Part shown: one piece after another, positions 19,669 through 27,951 of the stretch
Layout: every line of letters starts with the position of its first letter
Position numbering within the stretch: the first letter of the stretch is position 1
Assembly (NCBI RefSeq): GCF_016019885.1
Contig: NZ_JAEANY010000001.1
Coordinates: forward strand, 1,016,204-1,080,203
Origin: Aurantiacibacter sediminis
GTDB lineage: Bacteria > Pseudomonadota > Alphaproteobacteria > Sphingomonadales > Sphingomonadaceae
DNA length: 64,000 bases
Reading direction: 5' to 3'
Program-made: the position numbers and the translations under genes
Notes under the pieces: generated by a model
Told to the model about the DNA's origin: nothing
What the model saw: the letters and a program-made list of their open reading frames with translations, nothing else
Database searches by the model: none

Positions 19669-21240
19669 TTGTCAGCCTCGTCTCACCAGCAGGATCATGT
19701 CGTCATCATTGGCGCTGGCATCGGCGGTCTATCTGCGGCGGCTTTGCTGGCAGCGAAGGGATGCCGCGTGACTGTCGTCGAAAAGGCTGAGCACGCTGGC
19801 GGCAAGGCACGGCGGTTTGATATTGGCGGGGCGGAAGTAGATGCTGGACCCACGGTCTTCACGCTGCGCGATGTTTTCGAAAATATCTTCTCCGAATGCG
19901 GCGCTCGCCTGACGGACCACGTCACTGTGCGCCCTGCCGAGACGCTTGCACGCCATGCTTGGAGCATGGATGAGCGGCTCGACCTTTTTGCCGATCCTGA
20001 CCGCAGCGAAGAGGCGATTGGCGATTTTGCCGGGGCGAAAGCTGCGAAGGGTTTTCGCTCCATGCGTGCCGAGGCGAAGCGCATCTACGACATCCTTGAT
20101 GCGCCTCTGCTGCGTCAGGGCAAGGTGACCTGGCCGCCGCAATTTATCCAGCGGATCGGCCTTGGCCGCATGGGAGAGCTTTCTGCCGTGCGGCCGTATG
20201 AGAGTATGTGGAAAGTGCTTGGCGAGCATTTCGAGGATCAGCGCCTGCGCCAGCTCTACGGTCGTTACGCCACATATTGTGGATCATCGCCTTTCGATGC
20301 TCCGGCCACGCTGATGCTGATCGGTCACGTGGAGGCGCAGGGTGTTTGGTTGATCGATGGCGGGATGAGCGCGCTTGCCAAGGGTTTGCAAAGCATCGGT
20401 GAAGCCAATGGCGCTCATTATCGTTTCGGCAATGCCGTCACCTCAATCGAGACAGAGAGTGGTCAGGCATCCGGCGTGATATTGGATAGCGGCGAGCATA
20501 TTGCTGCCGATCGCGTCATCGTGAATGCAGATCCTGCCGCACTGGCGAACGGGCGTTTCGGCAAGAATGCGCAGCGCGCAACGCGCACTCACATGCGGCG
20601 TAACCGCTCCTTTTCGGCCATGGTCTGGCTTGCCAACGCGCAGACAAGCGGCTTTCCGCTTAAGCGCCATAACGTGTTTTTCTCGCCCGATTACGCGCAA
20701 GAATTTACCGACATCTGGGCAGGTATGCCGCCGAAAGACCCCACCGTCTATGTTTGCGCCATGGATCGCGAAAAGCGCGAGGATGTTTCGGGGCGAGAGC
20801 GTTTCCAGGTCATCGTCAACGCGCCTGCCAATGGCGACACCCACGTCTATTCGTCCAAGGAGAGAGAAGAATGCACCAGGGCGATGAGCCGGACATTGGC
20901 CCGCTGCGGGATGGAGCTGGAGACCGACTTTCCGCATCAGCTGCTGACGCCGAACGAATTCGAGAGCTTTTTGCCCTCGACCGGCGGAGCGATTTATGGA
21001 CGGGCCTCGCACGGGTGGGCGGCATCCTTCCTCCGCCAAGGCACGAAGACGCGGATCCCTGGGCTCTATTGCGCGGGTGGAAGCACCCACCCCGGGGCGG
21101 GGGTTCCGATGGCCGCCTTGTCCGGGCAGTTGGCGGCCCGCACGGTCATGACAGACCTCGCTTCGACACGCCGGTCCCACCCGGCGGCTATGCCTGGTGG
21201 TATGTCGATGCCATCAGCGACGACGGGCAATACGGGCTGA
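19669..21240 (+). CDS. crtD: 1-hydroxycarotenoid 3,4-desaturase
   Basis: CrtD introduces the 3,4 double bond into 1-hydroxylated carotenoids. The protein has 523 residues with the N-terminal FAD motif VVIIGAGIGGLSAAALLAA (about 11-29), AEHAGGKARRFDIGG and AEVDAGPTVFTLRDVF, and the C-terminal flavin segment GGSTHPGAGVPMAALSG. CrtD is preferred over CrtI because of that segment, the pairing with crtC, and the divergent crtF. The start is a TTG at 19669, set by ATAGGAG nine bases upstream. The last 25 codons run in another frame over the start of the crtC similarity. Confidence 0.9.
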   Translation: MSASSHQQDHVVIIGAGIGGLSAAALLAAKGCRVTVVEKAEHAGGKARRFDIGGAEVDAGPTVFTLRDVFENIFSECGARLTDHVTVRPAETLARHAWSMDERLDLFADPDRSEEAIGDFAGAKAAKGFRSMRAEAKRIYDILDAPLLRQGKVTWPPQFIQRIGLGRMGELSAVRPYESMWKVLGEHFEDQRLRQLYGRYATYCGSSPFDAPATLMLIGHVEAQGVWLIDGGMSALAKGLQSIGEANGAHYRFGNAVTSIETESGQASGVILDSGEHIAADRVIVNADPAALANGRFGKNAQRATRTHMRRNRSFSAMVWLANAQTSGFPLKRHNVFFSPDYAQEFTDIWAGMPPKDPTVYVCAMDREKREDVSGRERFQVIVNAPANGDTHVYSSKEREECTRAMSRTLARCGMELETDFPHQLLTPNEFESFLPSTGGAIYGRASHGWAASFLRQGTKTRIPGLYCAGGSTHPGAGVPMAALSGQLAARTVMTDLASTRRSHPAAMPGGMSMPSATTGNTG

Positions 21241-22079
21241 CGCTCATCGCCTTTATCGGCAGCGTTTTCAGCCCCTATTACAAGCGCAGCGGCAGAGGCG
21301 ATCCGCTGGATCACACGTGCCTGAATGTCGCGCTCTATGGCCCCAAGGCGCGCTGGACGATGACAGAGCGATCGCGCGGGGCGGCGGTGCAAGAGAAAGA
21401 CCAGCTACAGCTTGGCCCCAGCAATGTGCGCTGGACGGGTGAAGCTTTGGAAATCGACATCGTCGAGCGCGATACGCGCCTTTTCAATCCCATCCATCGC
21501 CGAGTGCGCGGAAAGCTGCGCGTCATTCCGCGCGCGATCAATACGGTGCCATTCGGGCTCGATCCTGACGCGCGCCATCGCTGGCACTGCCTTGCGCCGC
21601 GCGCCCGCATCGAGCTCAACATGCCAGAGCCCGGCATTAGCTGGAACGGGGAAGGTTATCTCGACAGCAATTTCGGCGAGGAATCGCTCGAAGAAGGTTT
21701 TCGCGTCTGGCACTGGTCACGCGCGCATGCCCGTGAAGGCAGCGTGGTGAATTATGAAGGCGTGCGGCGCGATGGCTCCCATTTTGCGAGCGCTCTGCGC
21801 TTTGCCAAAGATGGCTCACCAGAGCCCGCCGAGCTGCCGATGGTCGCACCGCTGCCCAACACATTCTGGCAGATCGAGCGCAAGACGCGGGCCGACAGAG
21901 GACATGCGCGCGTGCTCGATACGTGGGAAGACAGCCCTTTTTACGCGCGATCTCAACTGCTAACACAGCTGTATGGGGAACGGGTAGTCGCGGTGCAGGA
22001 AAGTCTCGATCTGGACCGCTACAAGTCACCGCTCGTCCAGTTCATGGTCCCCTTCCGCATGCCCCGAAGGCGCAGCTGA
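21015..22079 (+). CDS. crtC: carotenoid 1,2-hydratase
   Basis: CrtC adds water across the 1,2 double bond of acyclic carotenoids. Recognisable similarity starts around 21171 (RPRFDTPVPPGGYAWWYVDA) and runs through IAFIGSVFSPYYKRSG to the end. The start is unclear: no ATG lies in frame near it. GTG 21015 is used here, TTG 21069 is an alternative, and neither has a good ribosome site. The frame is one base off that of crtD, which ends at 21240, so the genes overlap out of frame. The 3' end overlaps the convergent bchO by 54 bases. The function is confident but the 5' boundary is not. Confidence 0.85.
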   Translation: MGGILPPPRHEDADPWALLRGWKHPPRGGGSDGRLVRAVGGPHGHDRPRFDTPVPPGGYAWWYVDAISDDGQYGLTLIAFIGSVFSPYYKRSGRGDPLDHTCLNVALYGPKARWTMTERSRGAAVQEKDQLQLGPSNVRWTGEALEIDIVERDTRLFNPIHRRVRGKLRVIPRAINTVPFGLDPDARHRWHCLAPRARIELNMPEPGISWNGEGYLDSNFGEESLEEGFRVWHWSRAHAREGSVVNYEGVRRDGSHFASALRFAKDGSPEPAELPMVAPLPNTFWQIERKTRADRGHARVLDTWEDSPFYARSQLLTQLYGERVVAVQESLDLDRYKSPLVQFMVPFRMPRRRS

Positions 22080-22949
22080 TTGTTCCTTCACAAATCCGCC
22101 GATCAACTCCGCCGCGGCTTCCGCGTCCTCTTCATGCGCCAGATGGCCGAGATCATCGAGCAGGGTGAGTTGGGCGTTAGGTAGCCGCGATGCCGCGCCT
22201 TCCACCGCGCCCGTCGGCACGGCCTTGTCCTTGCGGCCATGCACCAGCAGGACGGGATTGGTGACTTCGCCCAATCCGTCGCTAAAAGTGTCGAGATCCC
22301 AATTGGCCATCATCTCCAGCGCGCCTTCGCAGTGGCGGTGATTGCCAAGCAGTGCCTCGTAACAGGCCAGATATCCGGGCGTGATTTTGGAGCCTGTAGC
22401 CCGCCGCAAGAATCTCTCGGTTTCTCCCGGAATACGGGTGGTCGCGGCAAAGATGCGTGGAACGAGCGGATTGACGAACAGCATTTTCGCCATTGCCGGA
22501 AACAGCTTAGCCGCGAGGCCGGGGAATGGCGTGATGGCTGGTCCGAAACCGACGACAGGGATGTCCGGGGTATGGGTACGAGCGTAGTCCAGCGCAATGG
22601 CGACCCCCGCCGAATGGCCGACGATAGCATCGGGGGATCGACCAAGCTCGCCCAAGAGTGCGGCCAAGGCCTTTGTCACATTGGCCAATGTAGGCCCGCC
22701 ACGAAGCGAGCCCGCGGTAAATCCGTGGCCCGGTAAATCAGGCACGATCAGCGTAAAGTCGTTTGCCAGCTCTTCCATGACGCCAGCCCAGCTGTGGCAG
22801 GACGCACCGGTGCCGTGCAGCAGCAAAAGGCTCGGACCTTCGCCCATTTGCTGCACGTGCCAGTCTAGCCCGCCGGCAGTGACGAAGCGGGAGGCCTCCG
22901 CATTGGGCCAATCGGGCAGTTCCCGGTCGCGGTTGAGCGGCGATCTCAT
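22026..22949 (-). CDS. bchO: alpha/beta hydrolase BchO (Mg-chelatase-linked)
   Basis: BchO proteins are alpha/beta hydrolases always found beside bchI-bchD; their step is unproven, with a role near Mg-chelatase assumed. The protein has 307 residues. LLLLHGTGASCHSW holds the oxyanion region, VGHSAGVAIAL the nucleophilic serine elbow, and GHLAHEED the catalytic histidine region. The start overlaps the bchD stop as ATGA. Its last 54 bases overlap the 3' end of crtC on the other strand, which leaves no room for a terminator between the two operons. Confidence 0.93.
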   Translation of the reverse strand: MRSPLNRDRELPDWPNAEASRFVTAGGLDWHVQQMGEGPSLLLLHGTGASCHSWAGVMEELANDFTLIVPDLPGHGFTAGSLRGGPTLANVTKALAALLGELGRSPDAIVGHSAGVAIALDYARTHTPDIPVVGFGPAITPFPGLAAKLFPAMAKMLFVNPLVPRIFAATTRIPGETERFLRRATGSKITPGYLACYEALLGNHRHCEGALEMMANWDLDTFSDGLGEVTNPVLLVHGRKDKAVPTGAVEGAASRLPNAQLTLLDDLGHLAHEEDAEAAAELIGGFVKEQSAAPSGHAEGDHELDER

Positions 22950-24643
22950 GCTGTCTGCTTCTCAGGCTGTGCAGCCAAGACCACTTTGCTGAGCGCCTGC
23001 GCATCTGCAAATGGCAGCGGCAGGTAGCGGCCCCGCATGTCCGCGGCCAGTTTGGCAGCATCGTCCCGTGGCCGGGGGGCGATGTCGATCACGAGTGACG
23101 CAAGACCGCTAGAAGCCACGGCTTTTGCAGCGGTCTGGGCATCTTCGCGCGCCTGCTTGCGGCCCGGCGTTCCGTCGGCGGCAATATTGGCGCTGCCATC
23201 AGTCAGAAAGACAAGGAATGGCGTGTTGCCTCTGCTCGCAATCGAGGTTCCGAGTTCTCTCGCCAGAGCAAGCCCGGACGCGAGCGGCGTTCCGCCCCCA
23301 CCGGGCAATCCCGCCAAAGCTCGGCGCGCGCGGGTGAGCGAGCGGGTGGGGGGAAGCAGCAAGTCTGCACCCTTCCCGCGAAATGCGATCAAGGCGACTT
23401 CGCTGCGTTTCACATAGGCTTGGGCGAGGATCAGCTCGACAGCCCCCTTCGCTTCGGCAAGGCGCGCTGCGGCGGCCGAGCCTGAAGCATCCACGCAGAA
23501 AACGGTGACGCTGGCCGCGCGCTCTTCGAACCGCCGAATGCGCAGATCGGTTTTCCGGATTTGCAGCGTGTCACTGCCGCTCTCGCGCTGCCGCAAGGGT
23601 TGCCATGGAACCGCGCTTCTCAACGTATCGATGAGGGCGAGTCTTGCGCCATCGCGCGGCTGGCCGGGACGTGCGCCCAGCGGCTTTCCGCGTAGCTTCG
23701 ACTTGGTGCGATTGCCGCTCCCACTCCCGCTTGCGCCCCGTCGGGTGTCGTCTTTGGCAATCATTTCGAGCACATCAGGCGGGATCGCTGCCAGCGCGGC
23801 CTCGATCACAAGATCGTCCGGGATCTGTTCGCCCGTTTGCTGCTCTTCGCTTTCGCTGGGTGTCTCGGAATGATCGGGGGGAGGGGGCGGAGGCTCGTCC
23901 GCCGTTTGCTCCTCAGGCGATTGCGGAATGCGCGTGGCACGCGGAGCTAGGACAAGTCGTGCGGCGGCGGTCAGATCGTCCTGTGCGATTCCTTCGCGAC
24001 CAGACAGAGCCGCGTGCGCGCGCGCAGCATTCAGGGCGAAAAGCAGTGGCCTCGCCGAGTCCACACCGAGGGCCATGGCCACGCCTGCAAGCGTTTTGAG
24101 CGCCTCATCGGAAGCTGGAACGACAGAGCCAAGGGCAATGGGTCTCCGCTGCTCGCCATGGTCCGTCTGCAGCTTCGTGACCTTCGACAGTTCACAGTGA
24201 AAGGCGATCCGATCAAGCAGCGTCCCGGGTGCACGCTCATCTGCCTCGCGCCCATCGTCGAGCAGGATCAGGCAGAAGCCTGCCTTGGCATCCATCGCCT
24301 GTGCGAGCCTTCCCGCAAGGCCATCTCGCATCCGCTCTGCCATCGGTGCAATCAGCAGTGTGCCACCCGCATCGGCGAGCAGCCCCTTCTGCATGACTGG
24401 TTTTCCTGCCGTCAGGCTGGCGACGATGTCGACGCCGCCTAGCAAGCGCTCTTCATCGATGTGCGGCGGGATGCGCCGGGTTGGAAAGCCGCTTTTTAGC
24501 GCATCAATAACGCAATCACGCGCAGGACCTCCACCGCGCAGGCTCATGCCGCCGAGCGCTGCGGGCGCGACTTTCAAGAGCCGCGCGGCGAGCAGCGCAT
24601 CCGCGAGCGGCGATGGATTGTCCGCTGGCCCTTGCCCACTCAT
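22946..24643 (-). CDS. bchD: magnesium chelatase subunit D
   Basis: BchD with BchI forms the AAA+ motor complex that drives Mg insertion by BchH. The protein has 565 residues: a degenerate AAA+ domain (1-235), a proline and acid-rich linker (about 241-275, with six consecutive prolines), and a C-terminal von Willebrand A domain (about 365-560). The MIDAS motif is Asp385-x-Ser387-x-Ser389. No intact Walker A motif is present in the N-terminal part, as is usual for D subunits. The gene overlaps bchI and bchO by 4 bases each. Confidence 0.96.
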   Translation of the reverse strand: MSGQGPADNPSPLADALLAARLLKVAPAALGGMSLRGGGPARDCVIDALKSGFPTRRIPPHIDEERLLGGVDIVASLTAGKPVMQKGLLADAGGTLLIAPMAERMRDGLAGRLAQAMDAKAGFCLILLDDGREADERAPGTLLDRIAFHCELSKVTKLQTDHGEQRRPIALGSVVPASDEALKTLAGVAMALGVDSARPLLFALNAARAHAALSGREGIAQDDLTAAARLVLAPRATRIPQSPEEQTADEPPPPPPDHSETPSESEEQQTGEQIPDDLVIEAALAAIPPDVLEMIAKDDTRRGASGSGSGNRTKSKLRGKPLGARPGQPRDGARLALIDTLRSAVPWQPLRQRESGSDTLQIRKTDLRIRRFEERAASVTVFCVDASGSAAAARLAEAKGAVELILAQAYVKRSEVALIAFRGKGADLLLPPTRSLTRARRALAGLPGGGGTPLASGLALARELGTSIASRGNTPFLVFLTDGSANIAADGTPGRKQAREDAQTAAKAVASSGLASLVIDIAPRPRDDAAKLAADMRGRYLPLPFADAQALSKVVLAAQPEKQTA

Positions 24644-25641
24644 CCGAAAAGTTCGGATATCGCCCGTTCGATGCGGACGGTGGAGCCGGTTTCATCGAGC
24701 ACATCGCGGCGCAATCGGTGACGCAGCGCGAGTGGCGCGACTTGGATCAGATGTTCGCGGCGGACAGCCTTTGCGCCTTTCAGCGCAGCAAGTGCACGAG
24801 CAGCCCGCATCAGCGTCAATTCGCCGCGTAAGCCGTCGGCTTTCACTTCGGCGCATAGATTGGCCGCGTCGGTCAGCACGTCATCAGGCACGGTGAGCTT
24901 GGCGAGCTTCGTCTGGCCGCGGGCGATCTGCTTCAAGACTTTGTCTTCTTCGGCAGCCCAATCCTTGGCGAAGGCCTCTGCATCACGCTCTCGCGCGCCG
25001 CAGCGACGCATGATCTCTACCCGGTCCTCTATAGCCTCGGGCGTGCGCACCTCGACTGACAAGCCGAAGCGATCGAGCAGCTGTGGGCGTAATTCACCCT
25101 CCTCAGGATTGCCGCTGCCGATCAGGACGAAATTGGCGCGATGGCGCCCGGAGAGGCCTTCGCGTTCGACCACATTTTCTCCAGACGCGGCGACATCCAG
25201 CAGCAGGTCGACCAGGTGATCTTCCAGTAAATTGATCTCGTCGATGTAAAGAAACCCGCGGTGCGCCTTGGCCAGCAAGCCCGGCTCGAAAGCCTTCTCG
25301 CCCGAGCGCAAAGCCCGTTCCAAATCGAGCGCGCCGAGGACGCGGTCTTCCGTCGCGCCAAGTGGCAGATCGACGAATGGCACCGGTACCTTGCGCGCCC
25401 GTTTGGACGTGCAGGGATCGGGGCAGCTGCCCGATTGATCTGGCGTGCAGCCATATCGGCAGCCCTCGGCGATGGAGATGGGAGGAAGCAAAGCGGCCAG
25501 TGCACGGGCAGCGGTACTTTTACCCGTGCCGCGATCGCCAAACACCATCACCCCGCCAATAGATGGGTCGACCGCCGCGATCAGCAGCGCCAGCTTCATC
25601 TCGTCCTGTCCGACGATGGCGGAGAATGGAAACCTGCTCAC
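24640..25641 (-). CDS. bchI: magnesium chelatase ATPase subunit I
   Basis: BchI is the AAA+ ATPase of Mg-chelatase, the first committed step of bacteriochlorophyll synthesis. The protein has 333 residues with Walker A GDRGTGKST (35-43), Walker B FLYIDEINLL, and the family segment GSGNPEEGELRPQLLDRFGL. The start is a GTG at 25641: an in-frame TGA stands two codons upstream, and similarity (FPFSAIVGQDEMKLAL) begins at residue 4, so no other start fits. No Shine-Dalgarno sequence is visible; a PpsR-type box ends one base before the GTG. This suggests a very short or absent leader, under PpsR control. Confidence 0.96.
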   Translation of the reverse strand: MSRFPFSAIVGQDEMKLALLIAAVDPSIGGVMVFGDRGTGKSTAARALAALLPPISIAEGCRYGCTPDQSGSCPDPCTSKRARKVPVPFVDLPLGATEDRVLGALDLERALRSGEKAFEPGLLAKAHRGFLYIDEINLLEDHLVDLLLDVAASGENVVEREGLSGRHRANFVLIGSGNPEEGELRPQLLDRFGLSVEVRTPEAIEDRVEIMRRCGARERDAEAFAKDWAAEEDKVLKQIARGQTKLAKLTVPDDVLTDAANLCAEVKADGLRGELTLMRAARALAALKGAKAVRREHLIQVAPLALRHRLRRDVLDETGSTVRIERAISELFG

Positions 25642-25642
25642 G

Positions 25643-25660
25643 TGTCAGGCAATCTGGACA
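25643..25660. promoter_or_regulatory. PpsR box abutting the bchI start codon
   Basis: Exact TGT-N12-ACA, separated from the bchI GTG by one base. On the minus strand it reads TGTCCAGATTGCCTGACA; the crtF box shares 12 of its 18 bases or more at matching places. Its location means bound repressor would cover the start region itself. Confidence 0.6.
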
Positions 25661-25808
25661 AATCCGAGCGTCAGGGCAAGCGTTGATTGCGCATTTACCG
25701 ATTAGTTGCTGGCGCGCGCTTTCAAGGCGGCGGGAACCTTTCTTGGGCTTCCGCGTCTAGCCGTCGGATCACGCGATACATCAGTTCACGATCAAAACTT
25801 GCTTGTAA

Positions 25809-25822
25809 TTCGTTCGAACGAA
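25809..25822. promoter_or_regulatory. palindromic operator before the tetR gene
   Basis: TTCGTTCGAACGAA is a perfect 14-base palindrome ending 15 bases before the GTG of the TetR-family gene. Its place between regulator start and promoter suggests autoregulation of the regulator-efflux operon. It is assigned by position and symmetry only. Confidence 0.6.
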
Positions 25823-25837
25823 CAGTAGGCGAGTCGC

Positions 25838-26464
25838 GTGAAAAACAAACTCATCAGCACAGCCATCCGCCAGTTTGGTGAGCGCGGCTTCGATGGTGCC
25901 AGCACGCGCGACATTGCGTCCGAGGCGGGCACCACGATGAGCAACATCACATATCACTTCCGCGGGAAAGACGGGTTGTATCGCGCTGCTGCCGAAGCAA
26001 TCGTAAAGCGTTTCGCCGAAGTCAGTCGGCATCAATTCACCGAGCCGCCGCCGAGCGAGATGGATGCCGAGCAGCGTATAGAGCGCGTTTGCGCGGTGCT
26101 TCGCACGATCGGTGCCTTTATGCTGAGCGAGGAGGCGGAGCCGCTTGCGCGCTTCGTCGCCCGCGAACAGCATAGTCCTAATTCGATCATGCGCGAATAT
26201 TTCGAGCGCGATATCGGGCCAATGACTGATGCGTTGAAACAGCATGTTTCCACGCTTCGCCCCGATCTTTCGGATGAACAGGCTCATGTGACGACGTTTT
26301 TCCTGCTTAGCATGGCCATCTCACTGCGCAGTTCGCGAATGTCACTTTGCATGTTCATGGACGTGCCCGACATCGACGATGATCTGGGATCGCGCCTACT
26401 CAATCGGCTGGAGGGCACTGTGCGCGAAGTGCTCGCTCATCCCAATTCTCAGGAGGGACAGTAG
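25838..26464 (+). CDS. TetR/AcrR-family transcriptional regulator
   Basis: The protein has 208 residues. The N-terminal helix-turn-helix (about 1-50) contains ISTAIRQFGERGFDGASTRDIA and SNITYHFRGKDGLY, the typical TetR pattern; the C-terminal part resembles the CerR/YbiH-like ligand domain. It starts at a GTG preceded by AGGCGAG. Its stop shares a base with the GTG of the outer-membrane channel gene, so it heads the efflux operon and most likely represses it through the 25809 palindrome. The ligand is unknown. Confidence 0.88.
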   Translation: MKNKLISTAIRQFGERGFDGASTRDIASEAGTTMSNITYHFRGKDGLYRAAAEAIVKRFAEVSRHQFTEPPPSEMDAEQRIERVCAVLRTIGAFMLSEEAEPLARFVAREQHSPNSIMREYFERDIGPMTDALKQHVSTLRPDLSDEQAHVTTFFLLSMAISLRSSRMSLCMFMDVPDIDDDLGSRLLNRLEGTVREVLAHPNSQEGQ

Positions 26465-27951
26465 TGAACCGTCTGCTCGCCTGTTCAATGATTGCCGCGC
26501 CGCTCTTGCTGACCGGATGTATTTCTCTGGCTCCGGACGTCGAAGTCCCGGCGGTGACGGCGGAGATCCCCGATACCTATACATTCGCGTCCGATAGTGG
26601 CGAATACACTCCGGCTGCCTGGTGGACAGCTTACGACGATCCGGTGCTCAATGCCCTCGTCGACACGGCGCTTGTCCGGAATTTCGACATTGCAGAAGCT
26701 GCTGCGCGAGTGGAACAGGCGCGTGCGCAAGCGCGAATTGCGCGCAGCGCGATTTTCCCCACGCTCAACGCTACAGGCAATGCGACCAGTTCCAGCACAC
26801 CCCTCGTCGGCAGCGCGTTCGGGGGATTTGGCGGCGGCGGCATCGACCGAATCGAGAATGATACCGTTTCACTGAGCCTTGGCGCGGCCTACGAACTCGA
26901 TCTGTTTGGCCGAGTACGGAATGATTTGTACGCAGCCCGCGCAGATGCGCTTGCCACCGAATTCGATTTCCGCACCATCCGCCTTGCGACCGCAGCTGAA
27001 GTTATTGCTGCCTATTTCGATATCGTCGATACAAGGCGCCAGCTCACGCTTGCCGAGGAAACGGCCGACGTGCTGCAGGACCGCGCAGACCGTACGAATG
27101 AGCGGTTCGAGCGCGGCCTCGTCCAGAGCTTCGAACTCTATCAGGTGCAGCAGGAATTGCGCGCCACGCAGGCTTCCGTTCCGCAATTGCAGGCTGCATT
27201 GGCTGTCAATGAAGGGCGCGTGGCCATTCTGCTGGGAACATATCGCGGGAATATCGCCGAGCAGCTGGACGGCGATTTGAGGCCGCAGCTGGTTTTCGAA
27301 GAAGTGCCGACGGGTATTGCAGCAGAATTGCTCGATCAGCGGCCCGATGTCGCTGCGGCTTGGTTGCGGCTTGAAGCTTCGCGGCTGCGGATCGGTGCAC
27401 GCAGGGCAGAGCGGTTTCCAAGCCTCAGTCTTTCCGCTTCGCTTGGCACGCAAGGCGACGGGATCGGTAGTGCGCTTAATATTGTCGACAATTGGGCGGC
27501 ATCTCTCGCCGCCAATATTGTCGCACCGATCATCGATGGCGGGCGCATTTCGGCAAATATCCGCGCAGCACGCGCGACTTACGATGCCAATGCCGCCGCC
27601 TATGCACGCAGCGTGGTGACTGCCTTTACGGAAGTCGAGAACGCGCTTGCCGATTATGAGCAGCAGCGCCAGCGCTACATCCTCATCACCGCGCAATTGC
27701 GTGAAGCAGAGGCGTCGTTCGATTTGCAGCGCCGTCGCTATGCGGCAGGTGTCGGCAGCTACATCACCTATCTCGATGCGCTGCGTAATGTCCGCCAGGT
27801 CGAAGCAAGCTTGTCAGGAGCCGCCCGGGCAACAGCTCTCGCTCGGCTGGGCGTCCACCGCGCCCTCGGCGGCGACTGGGCACCTTTGGCAGCGCAACCC
27901 ATTCTTGAAATGCAGCCTGCGGACGTGACCGCGGCAGGAGACGCTTCATGA
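26464..27951 (+). CDS. RND efflux outer membrane lipoprotein (NodT family)
   Basis: TolC-like outer-membrane factor of 495 residues. The signal peptide ends in a lipobox LLLTGC, so the mature protein is a lipoprotein. Two repeated OEP domains (about 60-260 and 290-470) contain the family segments AAYELDLFGRVRND, LLDQRPDVAAAWLRLEAS and RYAAGVGSYITYLDALR. It starts at a GTG overlapping the tetR stop by one base and overlaps the adaptor gene by 4 bases, giving a complete tripartite pump operon. Confidence 0.92.
   Translation: MNRLLACSMIAAPLLLTGCISLAPDVEVPAVTAEIPDTYTFASDSGEYTPAAWWTAYDDPVLNALVDTALVRNFDIAEAAARVEQARAQARIARSAIFPTLNATGNATSSSTPLVGSAFGGFGGGGIDRIENDTVSLSLGAAYELDLFGRVRNDLYAARADALATEFDFRTIRLATAAEVIAAYFDIVDTRRQLTLAEETADVLQDRADRTNERFERGLVQSFELYQVQQELRATQASVPQLQAALAVNEGRVAILLGTYRGNIAEQLDGDLRPQLVFEEVPTGIAAELLDQRPDVAAAWLRLEASRLRIGARRAERFPSLSLSASLGTQGDGIGSALNIVDNWAASLAANIVAPIIDGGRISANIRAARATYDANAAAYARSVVTAFTEVENALADYEQQRQRYILITAQLREAEASFDLQRRRYAAGVGSYITYLDALRNVRQVEASLSGAARATALARLGVHRALGGDWAPLAAQPILEMQPADVTAAGDAS

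Noticed and set aside
19669..21240. Phytoene desaturase CrtI
   Set aside because: The GGSTHPGAGVPMAALSG end, the crtC partner and divergent crtF point to CrtD, the hydroxycarotenoid 3,4-desaturase.
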